From: Anolis sagrei
Taxonomy: Eukaryota; Chordata; Lepidosauria; Squamata; Anolidae
Length of the DNA: 64,000 nucleotides
Direction: 5' to 3'
NCBI RefSeq assembly: GCF_037176765.1
Contig: NC_090025.1
Location: 174,080,040-174,144,039, forward strand
The translations under genes and the position numbers were made by a program. The notes below the pieces were generated by a model, which saw only the letters and a program-made list of their open reading frames with translations, had not been told where the DNA came from and searched no databases. Of the stretch, positions 30,386-41,800 are shown one piece after another; position 1 is the first letter of the stretch, and each line of letters begins with the position of its first letter.

Positions 30386-31085
30386 CAGTAGAGCAGGGCT
30401 CCTCAAACTTTTTAAAGAGAGGGCCAGGTCACAGGCCCTCAAACTGTTGGGGGGCCAGATTATAATTTGAAAAAAACTTGAATGAATTCCTATGCACACT
30501 GCACATATCTTATTTGTAGTGCAAAAAACACTTAAAAACAATACAATAATTAAAATGAAGAACAATTTTAACAAATATAAACTTATTAGTATTTCAATGG
30601 GAAGTGTGGGCCTGCTTTTGGCTGATGAGATATGGTTGTTGTTGTTGTTGTTGTTGTTGTTGTGTGCTTTCAGGTCATTTTAGACTTAGATTGACCCTGA
30701 GCGAGGGCCGGGTAAATGGCCTTGGAGGGCCGCATTCGGCCCCCGGGCCTTAGTTTGAGGACCCCTGCAGTAGAGTCTCACTTATCTAACATAAATGGGC
30801 CAGCAGAACGTTGGATAAGCAAAATGTTGGATAATAAAAGATTAAGGAAAAGCCTATTACAATATGATTTTACAAATTAAGCACCAAATCATCATGTTTT
30901 ACAACAAATTGACAGAAAAAGCAGTTCAATACATGGTAATATTGTCTAGTAATTACTGTATTTATGAATTTAGCACCAAAACATCACAATGTATTGAAAC
31001 AGCTGTGGATCCAGGCAGGAGGCAGACTGCGTTGGATAATACAGAACATTGGATGAGCGAAGGTTGGATAATTGAGAGTCTACTG
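30386..31085. mobile_element. Tigger/mariner-type MITE interrupted by a hAT element
   Basis: Bounded by TA at 30384-30385 and 31086-31087, with ends CAGTAGAG...TCTCACTTATC and GAGAGTCTACTG. Removing the 374-bp hAT and its 8-bp duplication leaves 318 bp, matching the uninterrupted copy at 7748-8064 (317 bp). Confidence 0.88.
30394..30767. mobile_element. hAT MITE nested in the Tigger-type MITE
   Basis: 374 bp with ends CAGGGCTCCTCAAACTTTTT and AGTTTGAGGACCCCTG, and an internal (GTT)n. Perfect 8-bp TSD CAGTAGAG at 30386-30393 and 30768-30775, duplicated from the host's own terminal repeat. Confidence 0.92.
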
Positions 31086-31740
31086 TACCTTAGGCTGCTT
31101 TGTGGAACTTGCTCCATTTGAGAGAACAGCACTAATGCCTTGTGATTCAATCCTATGCAACTTTACTGCATCAAACTCCCATTTTTAAAGACTACTTCAG
31201 GGTGCAGACCAAGTAATTGGGTTTAACCAAAGCAGGAACTCCCAGCATTCCTATCACTAGCCATCCAACAAGGAGTTGCAGTTCAACATCCATACAGTTC
31301 CTATCCTTCATTTATCAGAACAAGCACAGTTAGCTCTGGGTAAGGACCTCTAAGCAAATCAGCTGTTCTGAGTAAATGTGTAGGATTCATCTACAAGTTA
31401 CAGATTCTTACTCACAAGTAAGTTTGCATGATCTGTGTGTATATTTTCACTAAGTTCTTAGTAAACCAAAGTGTACTAGAATGGAGTCCCTCTAAGATTG
31501 GTAGTACTCTGCTCAGTTACAATTATTTTTAGTATTAATGTCTTAAATTATTTATACCCTTCTCTTCTGCCAAAACTGGTGTTCAAAGTGAAACTAACAG
31601 GGATTTTTTTGGTGCTAGTTACCATATTTTTTAAAAATATATATTTTATTTGCACCAATTCCCACATAAATATTTGAATGCTGTAGCAGAAAGCCAGTGC
31701 TCTGCTCTTTAGTTACACTTTTTGTCTGTAGTGGTTTCTC
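31086..31740. other. Intergenic, nothing recognised
   Basis: No nameable element between the Tigger-type MITE and the next L2. Confidence 0.4.
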
Positions 31741-31744
31741 CAGT

Positions 31745-32230
31745 GAAGCAATATTCTATACCTATAAAGCCCTAAACAGTTTGTGTCCTGCTTATCTTCG
31801 CGGCCGTATCTCCCTCAATGAAACAGTGCGAGCGTTAAGATCTGCCGGGGAGGCCCTTCTCTCACTCCCACCTCCGTCACAAGCAATGGTTGGTGGGAAC
31901 GAGAGAGAGGGCCTTCTCAGTGGTGCACCCCACCCCAACCCCCGGCTCTGGAATTCTCTCTCCAGGGAGGTTAGAGTAGCGCCCACCCTGTCCACCTTCT
32001 GGAAAGACCTGAAGACTTGGATGTTCCAATGTGCCTTCGAATAATGGGTTAGCTACTGATTAATATTACAATTTAATGGTATAGTACAATATAGTAATAT
32101 TTAATACTGATATTATACTATGCTAAGAATATAATATAATGTATGTATGTATGTATGTGTATATATCTTGTAAGCCGCTCTGAGTCCCCTTCGGGGTGAG
32201 AAGGTCAGCATATAAATGTCATAAATAAAA
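31745..32230 (+). mobile_element. L2-type LINE 3' end
   Basis: Plus-strand frame encodes YKALNSLCPAYLRGRISLNE, LRSAGEALLSLPPPSQAM and LWNSLSREVRVAPTLSTFWK, ending WMFQCAFE and stop. The 3' end is TTGTAAGCCGCTCTGAGTCC ... ATAAATAAAA. This copy retains the L2 C-terminus in one frame. Confidence 0.88.
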
Positions 32231-32374
32231 AAATTAAGTCTGCCTATCCCTAATCTTTTGGTTGGATCTCCAGCACTTTATTCCCATCTGCAGCTGTACA
32301 ATTTGCATTGGCACAAGCCCTTGGCCTGCCCTATTAGTCTCAAATCTGCACATGCCCACTTTTCTTGGCTACCG

Positions 32375-32568
32375 GTTGTTGGATGTTTAGTTTATGTTTT
32401 ATGATGTTTTACATTTTATTGGTTTTACCGTTTAAGACATTTTACTGTTATATGTTTTTAATTGTGTTACTTGTAACCTTGTTAAATTGGGCTTGGTCCC
32501 CATGTAAGCCACCCCGAGTCCCTTTGGGGAGATGGAGGTGGGATATAAGAATAAAGTTATTATTATTT
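32375..32568 (+). mobile_element. L2-type LINE 3' UTR fragment
   Basis: CATGTAAGCCACCCCGAGTC ... AATAAAGTTATTATTATT is the L2 3' end without coding sequence. Confidence 0.75.
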
Positions 32569-32571
32569 ACT

Positions 32572-32818
32572 ATCTGTCCCTTGCCGCGCGTTGCTGTGGC
32601 CCAGTCTGTGTATGTGTGTGTGTGTGTGTGTTTGTGTATATATGTGGTTTTGTGCATGTGTTGTTATGTATTTTTTATTTTTTGGCTTCTTAAGTCTCTT
32701 CCACTGTGTTTTTTATGTGTGATGGTCACTTGTTGGCCTGATAGGTGTCTTGTGTCCAAATTTGGTGTCAATTCCTCCAGTGGTTTTTGAGTTCATTACA
32801 TTCTTATTTATATAGATT
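32572..32818 (+). mobile_element. Unclassified repeat (CCAGTGGTTTTTGAGTT family) with (TG)n
   Basis: Starts near CTGTCCCTTGCCGCGCGTTG, contains a (TG)n run at about 32606-32634, then GATGGTCACTTGTTGGCCTG and the shared 3' end TTATTTATATAGAT. Related copies at 24880 and 60506. Confidence 0.65.
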
Positions 32819-32961
32819 ACTATTATTTTTATACTAAACAGGTGCCATTAATTCAGAAAGGCCATCAGTGCGTACTGTGTGTCCCATCTTTTCCAGCTAA
32901 ATATCAGTTTTTTTACTGCATTTTTTTTCAACAGCACATTTTCTGCCCAACTGCATGTAAA

Positions 32962-33140
32962 AACATAATAAAATAATAACAAACTTTATTTGTGCCCCGC
33001 CACCATCTCCCCAAAGGGACTTGGGGCGGCTAACAAAGTATTCAAGGTGCCACACATAAAATAGAATTACATATCAAAACAATACACAATTTGACTGAAT
33101 ACAACATGAATGCAACATCCCAGTTTTTTGGAAGTTTGGC
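32962..33140 (-). mobile_element. L2-type LINE 3' UTR fragment
   Basis: AACAAACTTTATTTGTGCCC and CACCATCTCCCCAAAGGGAC are the complement of an L2 3' end. Confidence 0.75.
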
Positions 33141-34525
33141 CAGGATGGCCTCCCTTTTAAAAATGATTGACATTACTTCCTCCTTCCTTGCTTCTATTTC
33201 CCCATGCCTGTCCCCATGTCTTCTCCCTCCCTCCCTCGCAACCCAATCCACACCATGATACATTGAGAGGAAGAGTACAAGGTAAATGAAAGAAATGTTT
33301 CTGTATGTTGGTTCTTTTTATTGCTTTGCATGTTGAGAGAGGGCAGGTGATCGAGTTGTTGATGTGGACCTACATCTTTGCAGGATAGACCATTCTAAAC
33401 GTATGCCCAAGCAGGAAGCTGCTCTTCTTAAGTGCATTTACCTCCATTAGGTCCATGCTGGTGGTTTTAACAGAAAGAGGAAAGCAAGAAATGGTCAGGG
33501 GTAATTTTAAATAGATGATGACTGTCCTTTTAATTATAGTCTTTTAATGCTAATGCATCCTCCATTTGAATGGTTACAAATTCTGTGGGTCATTCAACAA
33601 GAAACTAACCTCCATCCATGGGGCTTGGCAGAAAGGGTTTGCTCGCTGGCTGGAGGCCTTTGCACCTGCACGTAGCATAGGCCCTTTTCTTCTGGGGTCT
33701 AGAGGTCCATGTAAAGGGGTTATTATGTAAAGTCTTTTCTCCCTTGTGTAATGCCTGACTGACTTCAGCCCTTGTGTGAGTCCAGCTGTAGCCTGGCTGA
33801 TTTATTCCTAATGAATATATAGTCTGTGTGCAGCCTCCTCTTCTTCCCATTTGCCTGGAAAAGAGAGCCACTCAATTTAATTGGGCTTTCCCACCAAGTA
33901 AGTGCACATAGAAAGTCAGCTTTAACATAGGAACCTTTTCTTGAGGAGACCCATTAGGGTCTTGCTTTAAAAGGCCAAATCCTTTCCTAATACAGAGCTT
34001 TTTTGAACTGTGATTTCTAATTACTTTTGTTAATTATTAGTATTCTGGTAAATGGGAGGAAAGCATTGTTCAAAGTAGAGTTTTGGGTGTAATATGTAAA
34101 AGTTGAAAGCCATAGTAGAGATCATCTGACAGAAGAGAAGTCAGGCTTGTGAACACCAACAATTAAGGAAGCTGTGAGATAAATGCTTGTAAGGATTCAG
34201 CTGGTTGGGTAGAATTAATATTTAGGAAGCAGGCTCAAGATTTATAGCAGAGATGGATATTTCCAGGGCCTCTTTAATTTCCAAACACTCAATTCTGGTT
34301 GGCAGGGGGAGGCAAGGTATAGATTATGGCTATAAAGACTTGTGTCTACATTGTATACCCTCCAGCATTTAACAGATGAGAATGGGAACCAAGTAGCATC
34401 AGTATAATCGAAGTACCAAAAGCTGCTTAAGGAGAAAGAATAGAAAAGCTAGATGGTACAGCAGTTTGCTTATGCTTGAACCTACTGAGAAGCAAAGATT
34501 TTCTCCCTTCCTCCCTGAGTTAGGG
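33141..34525. other. Intergenic, nothing recognised; possible WEE2 upstream region
   Basis: Unique-looking sequence with no nameable repeat. The WEE2 promoter and any non-coding first exon should lie upstream of 35,537, but I could not identify them here. Confidence 0.35.
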
Positions 34526-35222
34526 TGCATCCAGACACGCCCTTTATCATGGTAACTCCCACAATAAAGAAGGGGCTATCCAGATGATGTCCTGGACAAA
34601 CCCAAATTAATTCACCACAAACCAAGAAAATCCTGGTTTGTAGCGAATTAATTAGATAGTGGATTTATTCCACACCTTCTTGGAAAGTGCAGGATAAACC
34701 CACTATTTCTGGTGTCTGGACTGCAGTCCAGACACCATTCCCACAGTGTTCCTGACTAAATTAGTCCAGAAAACTCTGGGAACACCCACTCCCACAGCCC
34801 CCAAACCCCTTTGAAAAGTAAGGAAAACTTACCTGGCCTCCAGTAGACTGTAGCCGGAGCTCTCCTGACATGTAGAAATGACGCGCCAGGAGTGTGTGTG
34901 TGTGTGGGGGGGGGGAATGCTCCCCATCCCCCTGTTCTCCTGATGCATCATTTCTACATGCTGGGAGAACTCTGGCTACAGTCTACTGGAGGCCAAGTAA
35001 GTTTTCCTACTTTTCAAAAGGGTTTGGGGGCTGTGATGAAGGGTGGTAGGGCCTCCAGATGTTCTTGCCGGCCAGTCCCACGAGAGCATCTGGACACCCA
35101 CCTCAGAAAGCAAGCGCTTTCTGGGGTGTGTGTAAACAGGCCCCCAGGAACATCCGTGTTTTTAAACGTGGATGGTTCTGGGATAAAGGCCTGTGTGGAA
35201 CCACCCTTCGTTGAGTGCAAAT
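34526..35222. mobile_element. Large foldback DNA element
   Basis: About 0.7 kb with long imperfect inverted arms: ACCTGGCCTCCAGTAGACTG pairs with CAGTCTACTGGAGGCCAAGT, and CATGTAGAAATGA pairs with TCATTTCTACATG. The spacer holds (GT)n and a G-run at about 34893-34917. No transposase ORF, so non-autonomous; superfamily unknown. Confidence 0.7.
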
Positions 35223-35351
35223 TACTTTGCACTTTGAATTTCGATTGCAACAACTGAAGTGACTTGAGAACAAAGGGTGATAGAAGTAGAACACTCTGAG
35301 AAACCGAGATGACAAAGGATTCATTAGATCTGTCCTTTTCAATTTGGCGCT

Positions 35352-35502
35352 GTTAAAAGATAGAATCATAGAGTTGGAAGAGACCTCATAGGCCATCCAG
35401 TCCAACCCACTGACAAGAAGCAGGAAAATTGCATTCAAAACACCCCAGACAGATGGCCATCCAGCCTCTGTTTAAAATCCTCTAAAGAAGGAGCCTCCAC
35501 CA
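35352..35502 (-). mobile_element. CR1 LINE 3' end
   Basis: AGAATCATAGAGTTGGAAGA and AGATGGCCATCCAGCCTCTG are the complement of the CR1 3' terminus. It ends only 34 bp before the WEE2 acceptor at 35536. Confidence 0.8.
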
Positions 35503-35536
35503 TATATGTCATTGCATGTTTTCTTTTTCTTTGTAG

Positions 35537-35898
35537 TTGCCATGGATGACTGGGACTGCAGTAACCAACTTGTCCAGAAGCTGGATTTTTCCAGCTGTGG
35601 AGAGGACACAGAGTTAGAAGAGGATAACAGCATGCATGAGGAAGAAGTGAGGCATGTCACTCCACAGAAAAACTGGGCATCTCAGAGCTGGCGGTCGAAC
35701 TGTCCAGTCCCTGTAACTCCGCAACAGCAACAAGAAGATTTCTCTCAGGATCTCCCAAAGTCTTGGGCAACTCCTGTGAGGAAAGGCAAGGAATCTCGGA
35801 GAAAGAACATCACACCTTTGGAGAACTACCCTGACACTCCTTTGCACTATGTCACATGGCAAAAGCTGCAGCTTTGTGATACCCCCAACACCCCAAAG
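35537..35898 (+). CDS. WEE2: WEE2 coding exon 1 (ATG at 35542)
   Basis: Acceptor TTTGTAG precedes TTGCC-ATG, so a separate upstream 5' UTR exon is expected. It encodes residues 1-119, from [10 protein letters not shown] to CDTPNTPK, and ends in phase 0 at CCAAAG|GTAAAG. The ATG context GCCATGG is strong. Confidence 0.93.
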
Positions 35899-38800
35899 GT
35901 AAAGTGGCAGGAGCAGTAGTACTGGATGAAGTCCTACATATACCCTACCAAACCCAGACACACTGAAATTGAAGGCACTCAAATTGGTTTCCACTCAGTT
36001 CATTTCATGGCTCTGTTGTAAATAGGATTGATGTTGGCTGTAACCCAAAATATTTGTGCTTTACTTTTATGTGTCAAGTATCCAAAGTATGCTCTGAAGC
36101 ACACTCCAAACCTTTAGCTTCAGTATAGGGTGTGGATAATTGTATGGTGCCAAATGAACTTACTGTTTTTAATGTGACTTTTTCCAAATCTTTGTAGTTA
36201 TTTCGTTCTCCTGAACCTATTTGTCTGCCTTGTTCTTGCCATGAACCTTAGAGGTAGAAATGTCTGGTTCCCCAAGAAAGCGTTCGCCTTTGTTTAATTG
36301 TTGTAAGTAGAGTCATCTGTACCATTCAGGGCACCAAAGTAGTTGCTTCAAGCAGCAGATCTAGAGTTAAATGAAAGGAAGTGGGGAGAGGTCCATGTGT
36401 TTTTGGATTTTTGCCCCACATACCAAAAATAACTTGGCTGGCTCTTGATATTATGGATCTTGACTTGAGTTGTTCATGGGGAGTGGTGGTGCTGGCTACC
36501 TTGAGCAGCAAAGTGTCAGGTAAAAGTAAAATTAAATAGTGTGTCCAGGCTGAGAGCTGCAGGAAGAATCAAAGCCTACCTTGAGATTAAGCTGACAAAT
36601 TGATTGCATCTTCTTACCCTTCATTTTTCTGACTGTACCTAAAGAAAGTATGACTTCGTACGGAATTTATATTACAAGGCTGTTGTCTTCCTCCAGCTTT
36701 TGACACAGAAAACCCAATGTTGTTATATTCTGGTTATGGAAGAAGAGAGGGATCTCTTTCCTTCCCTAGTTTACAAGATCTTTAGCCTTCTCTGCCAAAG
36801 AGCCCTGGTGCTTCACCAAACTAGACTTCCCAGTATTCCATAGCATTGAGCCATGGCAGTTAAAATAATGCCAAATTGCATTAATTCTACAGTGTAGATG
36901 AATCTGTTGGCAGGGCAGTTTCTGTCAGGAAGGGGAAGGCAGCTATCTCAAATGGGAAGATGCTGGATGATAAAGAGTGGTGGAAAGATGTTGAAGGACG
37001 TGGTCTATCAAGCACTCCCCCAGCTATTGCTTTCAGGTGGAAGGTACTGCCTCATCACCAGTGTAGAGATATGATCCAACTGCCATCTTTACCACATCAA
37101 ATGAGAGTGGGGTGCCATCTTGTCCTTTGATTTGGATAGAAAGGTTTTGAGGATCTTTACTTGCATTCTGGGCCAATCTGTGTAATTGCAGAGTGGGAAA
37201 CAGCCGCTTTTATTTTTTACTACAGCTCTTGGATTCCCCCCAGCCAATTTTGGTTAACAGAGCACTTGGACTTGTAGTTCTCCAAAATATGTTTTCTAGT
37301 AAGGTGATCTGAGGTTGCTCCTCTATACTTTCACTTTTCCTAGTATACTATGGAATAGCAGATGAATTTCTGAGTTTCCTATTGAGCACAGGGGTACAAT
37401 ATGTATTTTTCCCCTAACTATTAAAACTGTCAAAGCACCGTTGTAGGAACAGCTTTTCTTCAAAGCAGCTGCTGTCACTTTCTTGTCCCAGGCTGGATGT
37501 AGAGTCTCTGCAGGCTCTAAAGACACAATCCTGATTGATTCTTTAATTGTGTTTTTTGCTCTTTTAAAATCTGAAATGGAACAATTTAGAAAATCCCCTT
37601 CATCTTCCTGCTTGTTAAGATGGATGTCTGGGAGGAATTCACCGGCATCTGTAGCTCCATATTGAGCTCTGTTGCCCAGAATATCCTGCAGTGACAGTAG
37701 CATAGTAAAGTGCGAACCTTTTTTTGACTTTCTCTAATTTTAAAAATTTCAGTGGCTGACAAAAGATCCTTCTTGACAGGAAGATGAGGCTGGCAATTGA
37801 CTTTTGATGTTCCAACAGCAATTTGTATTGATTGGTCCACCTTGTGGCAGAGACAAGTTCAGTTGGAAGGTCTTGGCATGAAAAAGGTCCCACATTAAAA
37901 TCCTGACCACACAGCAACTGATGGGAAAACAGGGCCAGCCTTGCTCTTGAGCAAGGGGAGGAACTTGTGAAGCCTTTCCAGGGTTAACCACCCCTGAGTC
38001 TCCTTGGGGAAATAGGTGCGCATTATAAAGTTTGTTGTTGTTGTTTGATACACAGCAAGATTAGTACACAGCAAACAAGATCATTATGCTGGCTTTTATA
38101 TTCAATTACATGTCGGACACTTCCCAAGTATCTAGGAGTGTGTGATGTATCAATGAATAATGTGTGTGAATTAGTTCTTTATTTATTAGACTGCAATTCC
38201 AATCACTATGGGCCCTAGCTAGCAGGGCCCATAGTGAAAAATGCTGGTAGTCCAACAGTATCTGGAAGGTAAGCACCCTGGAGATGAGGGGCTCTGGGGC
38301 CATCAGTGTTTTGCTTAACTCGTAGTTTATTGGCTTCATTCCTTGTCATAATCTTCCCAGAAGCTTTTACTTGGCTGACTCCATCCTTTTGGAAAGAGAG
38401 CACAAGGCCTGAGGGACAAAGTCAATCAGACATATATTATAAATTACATTTACAATATATTAGCATTTTGGATTCTGGCATACATGCTAAAACACATGAT
38501 GCACTTATCATGGATGTTGGGAACACAAGTATTAATTTGAAAAAGAAGGCAAACTGCTGCCTGCTGCATTAAAGCCATGATATATGTCTTAGGTTGAGGT
38601 AAGGTTAGTTGGTCTTAATGGTATAACATTTAAAACACCTCATTTCTGGTGTTTTCTTTTTCCTTCCCCACTCTCTTTGTGTAGTATGATCTTTAGACAG
38701 TCCCTGCCTCAAATTTATAGTCTAGTTTTGTGAATCTATAAATGATAAATTATTATTGGAACTTTTCTTGTTAATGAGTCAAATATATCATTGTTTTAAA

Positions 38801-41800
38801 CAAATATTTGTTGTCATAAAGATATTTTTATTTGCAACTCAAGCAGTTGTATAAATAATGGTTTTGCACATTCTTGGATTCTCTATCTGTTTTTTCTAGA
38901 GTCTCCTGAGCAAGACAGCTTTCCCTTCACCGGTGGGAAAATTCTCCCCCAAAGGGATAAGAAATTTGCGGTTCAATTCATGTACAGATTCTGAGGAGCC
39001 TCCCTCCAATTCTCTGGTTAATATTAATCCTTTTACACCTGATTCATATAGACAGATGGCTTTCCATCCCAGTGGGAAGAGGAAAACTAGAGGAGAGCTG
39101 TGAGTATTTTCTAACTTAAGATATTTTATCTAACTTAGAGTGCAAAATGGAATGGTAGAATAACTATTCTGGAGTCATACTTCAAATAAAGATGAGGGTG
39201 TATTCCCCAAGATGACCATGTTTTTCATCCCACAATAGGATTTTCTCAGAGATGCATATCTCAGTAATCAGACCTGCAAATTCAGCTTGTCCTTTCCATG
39301 CAATGACTAATCCAAAACTCAACATACTGAATGCAAGATACAGAACAAGTGAAAATTGCATTTTGTGGAAACAGGTGTCTTTCACAACTTGGGCAAAAAT
39401 AATGTTTTACCTTACATGGCACCTTCCAAAACTATTCTCCACACCATTCTTGGGTTTCTTTAGAGTTTAATGGGTTTTTTTCACTGAGAAGTTTAGTAAT
39501 GGAGGCCATTCTAATTTAAATGATTGCTACTCAGCTGGATATGGTACATTCCTTCATTTTTGCCTGGCAACAGCTATTTTATTATGCCTGGCTCAAATTT
39601 TATGGCTAAGTGAGAATTTCAGTTGAATTTAAATTTAAGTTTTCCCATTCCTAGTACAGTGCTCTAATCCTTACTTCTGTGATGGAAGTAAAGATGTCTC
39701 TAGTTCTGGGTTTCCGGTATCAAGCAGGGATTGAACTAGAGGGTTCCCTTCTTCAATTTTTCACAGTTCCTCGTGGAGAGGTTCTCCAGAAGCTTTTCAA
39801 ATCATCATTTTATCACAAAGAGAGCTCCTTTGTTTTGACTACAAGAAAATCTAGTGAGTGCTGAATTGATAAATGAAGGCAGCTTTTACCATGTTGGTTG
39901 GGAATTATGGGAATTCTGACTTACAGTGATTCTAAAGTGGACCTATCCTGGGGATTTCCTATCCTGAGGATTTCCGGGAGTATGTGACTCACCCAAAGTT
40001 GCAGTGGATTTCAATGGCTGTGTGAGGAATTGAACTCTGGTCTCTAGAGCAACAGTCCATATAGCACAAACCACGTCAACAAACCATGCCCTTTAAAAAT
40101 TGTAGTCATTTTAGGTCTCCTGCAGGAAAGATAAAGCGGGGTATAAATATAATAATAGTAATAATAACTCAATAGATCTTCAGTAGATCCCCCTCGATGG
40201 ACTGTCACCTTGTCGTGGTGAGGGGGCTTGCGTGTTCCGATGAACCTGTAGGCACAACAACTGGAGTCGTGCACTCCCAGGAGTGGCTGCGGGGGAGGTC
40301 CCAGACCAAGCACAGTCCGAAGACCCAAAGACCTCAACGGCGGAGCAGGCGGAGGATAACATGGCACATGTTACAACGGCTGCGAAGGCGGAAGAAGGCT
40401 GCAACAGACTGAGAAGCCACGGTCATTGTGTTAAACTACATCACCAGTGGAACCTCACTCTGTGAAGTCTGTGTGTTGATCAGTTGTGCACTGACCTCCA
40501 CACATTAAAAAAATCCACGCACAGGCGTCTTCCACAGAAAATAAAAACCAACCAACCAAAGTCCCATGGCGATCAGCGAGTGGCGACGGGGGCAGGACTG
40601 TGAAATCTGGAAGCCCCTAGTCACAGACTGGCACATGGGCGGTGGGTACGGACTCAGTCGTTCTACCTCAAGGTCCGAGGCAGTTGAGTAGTTCGGCAGC
40701 TGTATCCACGACTGAGCAGCCCTATTGAGGACCCACTCTGCTCACCCCACATGGGGAGGGGGCTAGAAAAGGTGCCCCAAACATAGTCTGCCTCACTCAT
40801 CCCTGACTGGACTGCCGCGTCCAGTGGGGTCACCACCCTGCGGCCAAAAAAGAAAAATGAACTTCGGTACGTGGAACGTACGGACTCTGATAGACAACAG
40901 TGGCAGTGAACACCCCGAACGCAGAACTGCCATCATCGCAAGGGAGCTGGGACGCTTCAACATCGACATAGCAGCCCTTCAGGAGACCCGGAGAGCAGGA
41001 GAGGGACAGCTGAAAGAAGAAAAAGGAGGCTACACCTTCTTCTGGAAGGGACTGCCCAAAGAAGACCAAAGAATGCACGGAGTTGGCTTCGCTATAAGAA
41101 ATGATCTGATGAAACATCTGTCCGAAGCACCCACTGGTATCAACGAACGTCTCTCCACCCTCCGAGTTGATCTTGCCAAAAACCAACGGGCAACCATCAT
41201 AAGTGCCTATGCACCAACACTAGACGCTGACGAAGACATCAAGGAGAAATTCTACTGTCAGCTGGACACCGTCCTATCGGGGATACCTAAGGAGGACAAA
41301 ATCATTCTCCTGGGGGACTTCAATGCAAGAGTCGGGCGAGACTTCGACCTGTGGCCAGGCACCATAGGAAAAGACGGGGTTGGAAACAGCAACTCAAATG
41401 GCATCCTGCTTCTCACCAAATGTGCGGAGCACAACCTTGTCATCACCAACACGCTCTTCCGCCAGAAAAACAAGTTCAAGACATCATGGAAGCACCCCCG
41501 GTCAAAGCATTGGCACCTCTTAGACTATGTAATCACACGCGCCAGAGACCGCCGTGACGTGCTCCTCACAAGAGCCATGATAGGTGCTGACGACTGCTGG
41601 ACTGACCACAGGCTAATTCGATCCTCGATGGCTATCAAGATCGCCCCCAAGCGCAGACTCCAAGGAAGGAAGACAAGGCGCAAAATGAACACCCAAGCCC
41701 TTCAGGAGCCCTCCAGGCGAGCCCATCTCCAAACAGCACTCAAGGACCATCTACCCACAGAACACCCCGAAAATGTTGAGGAACATTGGAACAAACTGAA

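Larger units (their letters stand above)
35920..38899. other. WEE2 coding intron 1
   Basis: Mostly unrecognised sequence. It holds half a hAT-type MITE (36790-36905), an R4-like LINE tail (38040-38175) and a perfect hairpin at 38203-38237. No additional exon-like segment seen. Confidence 0.5.

Noticed and set aside
32365-32790. A 141-codon hydrophobic, Cys/Val-rich frame resembling a membrane protein
   Set aside because: The hydrophobic runs come from an L2 3' UTR and a (TG)n repeat.
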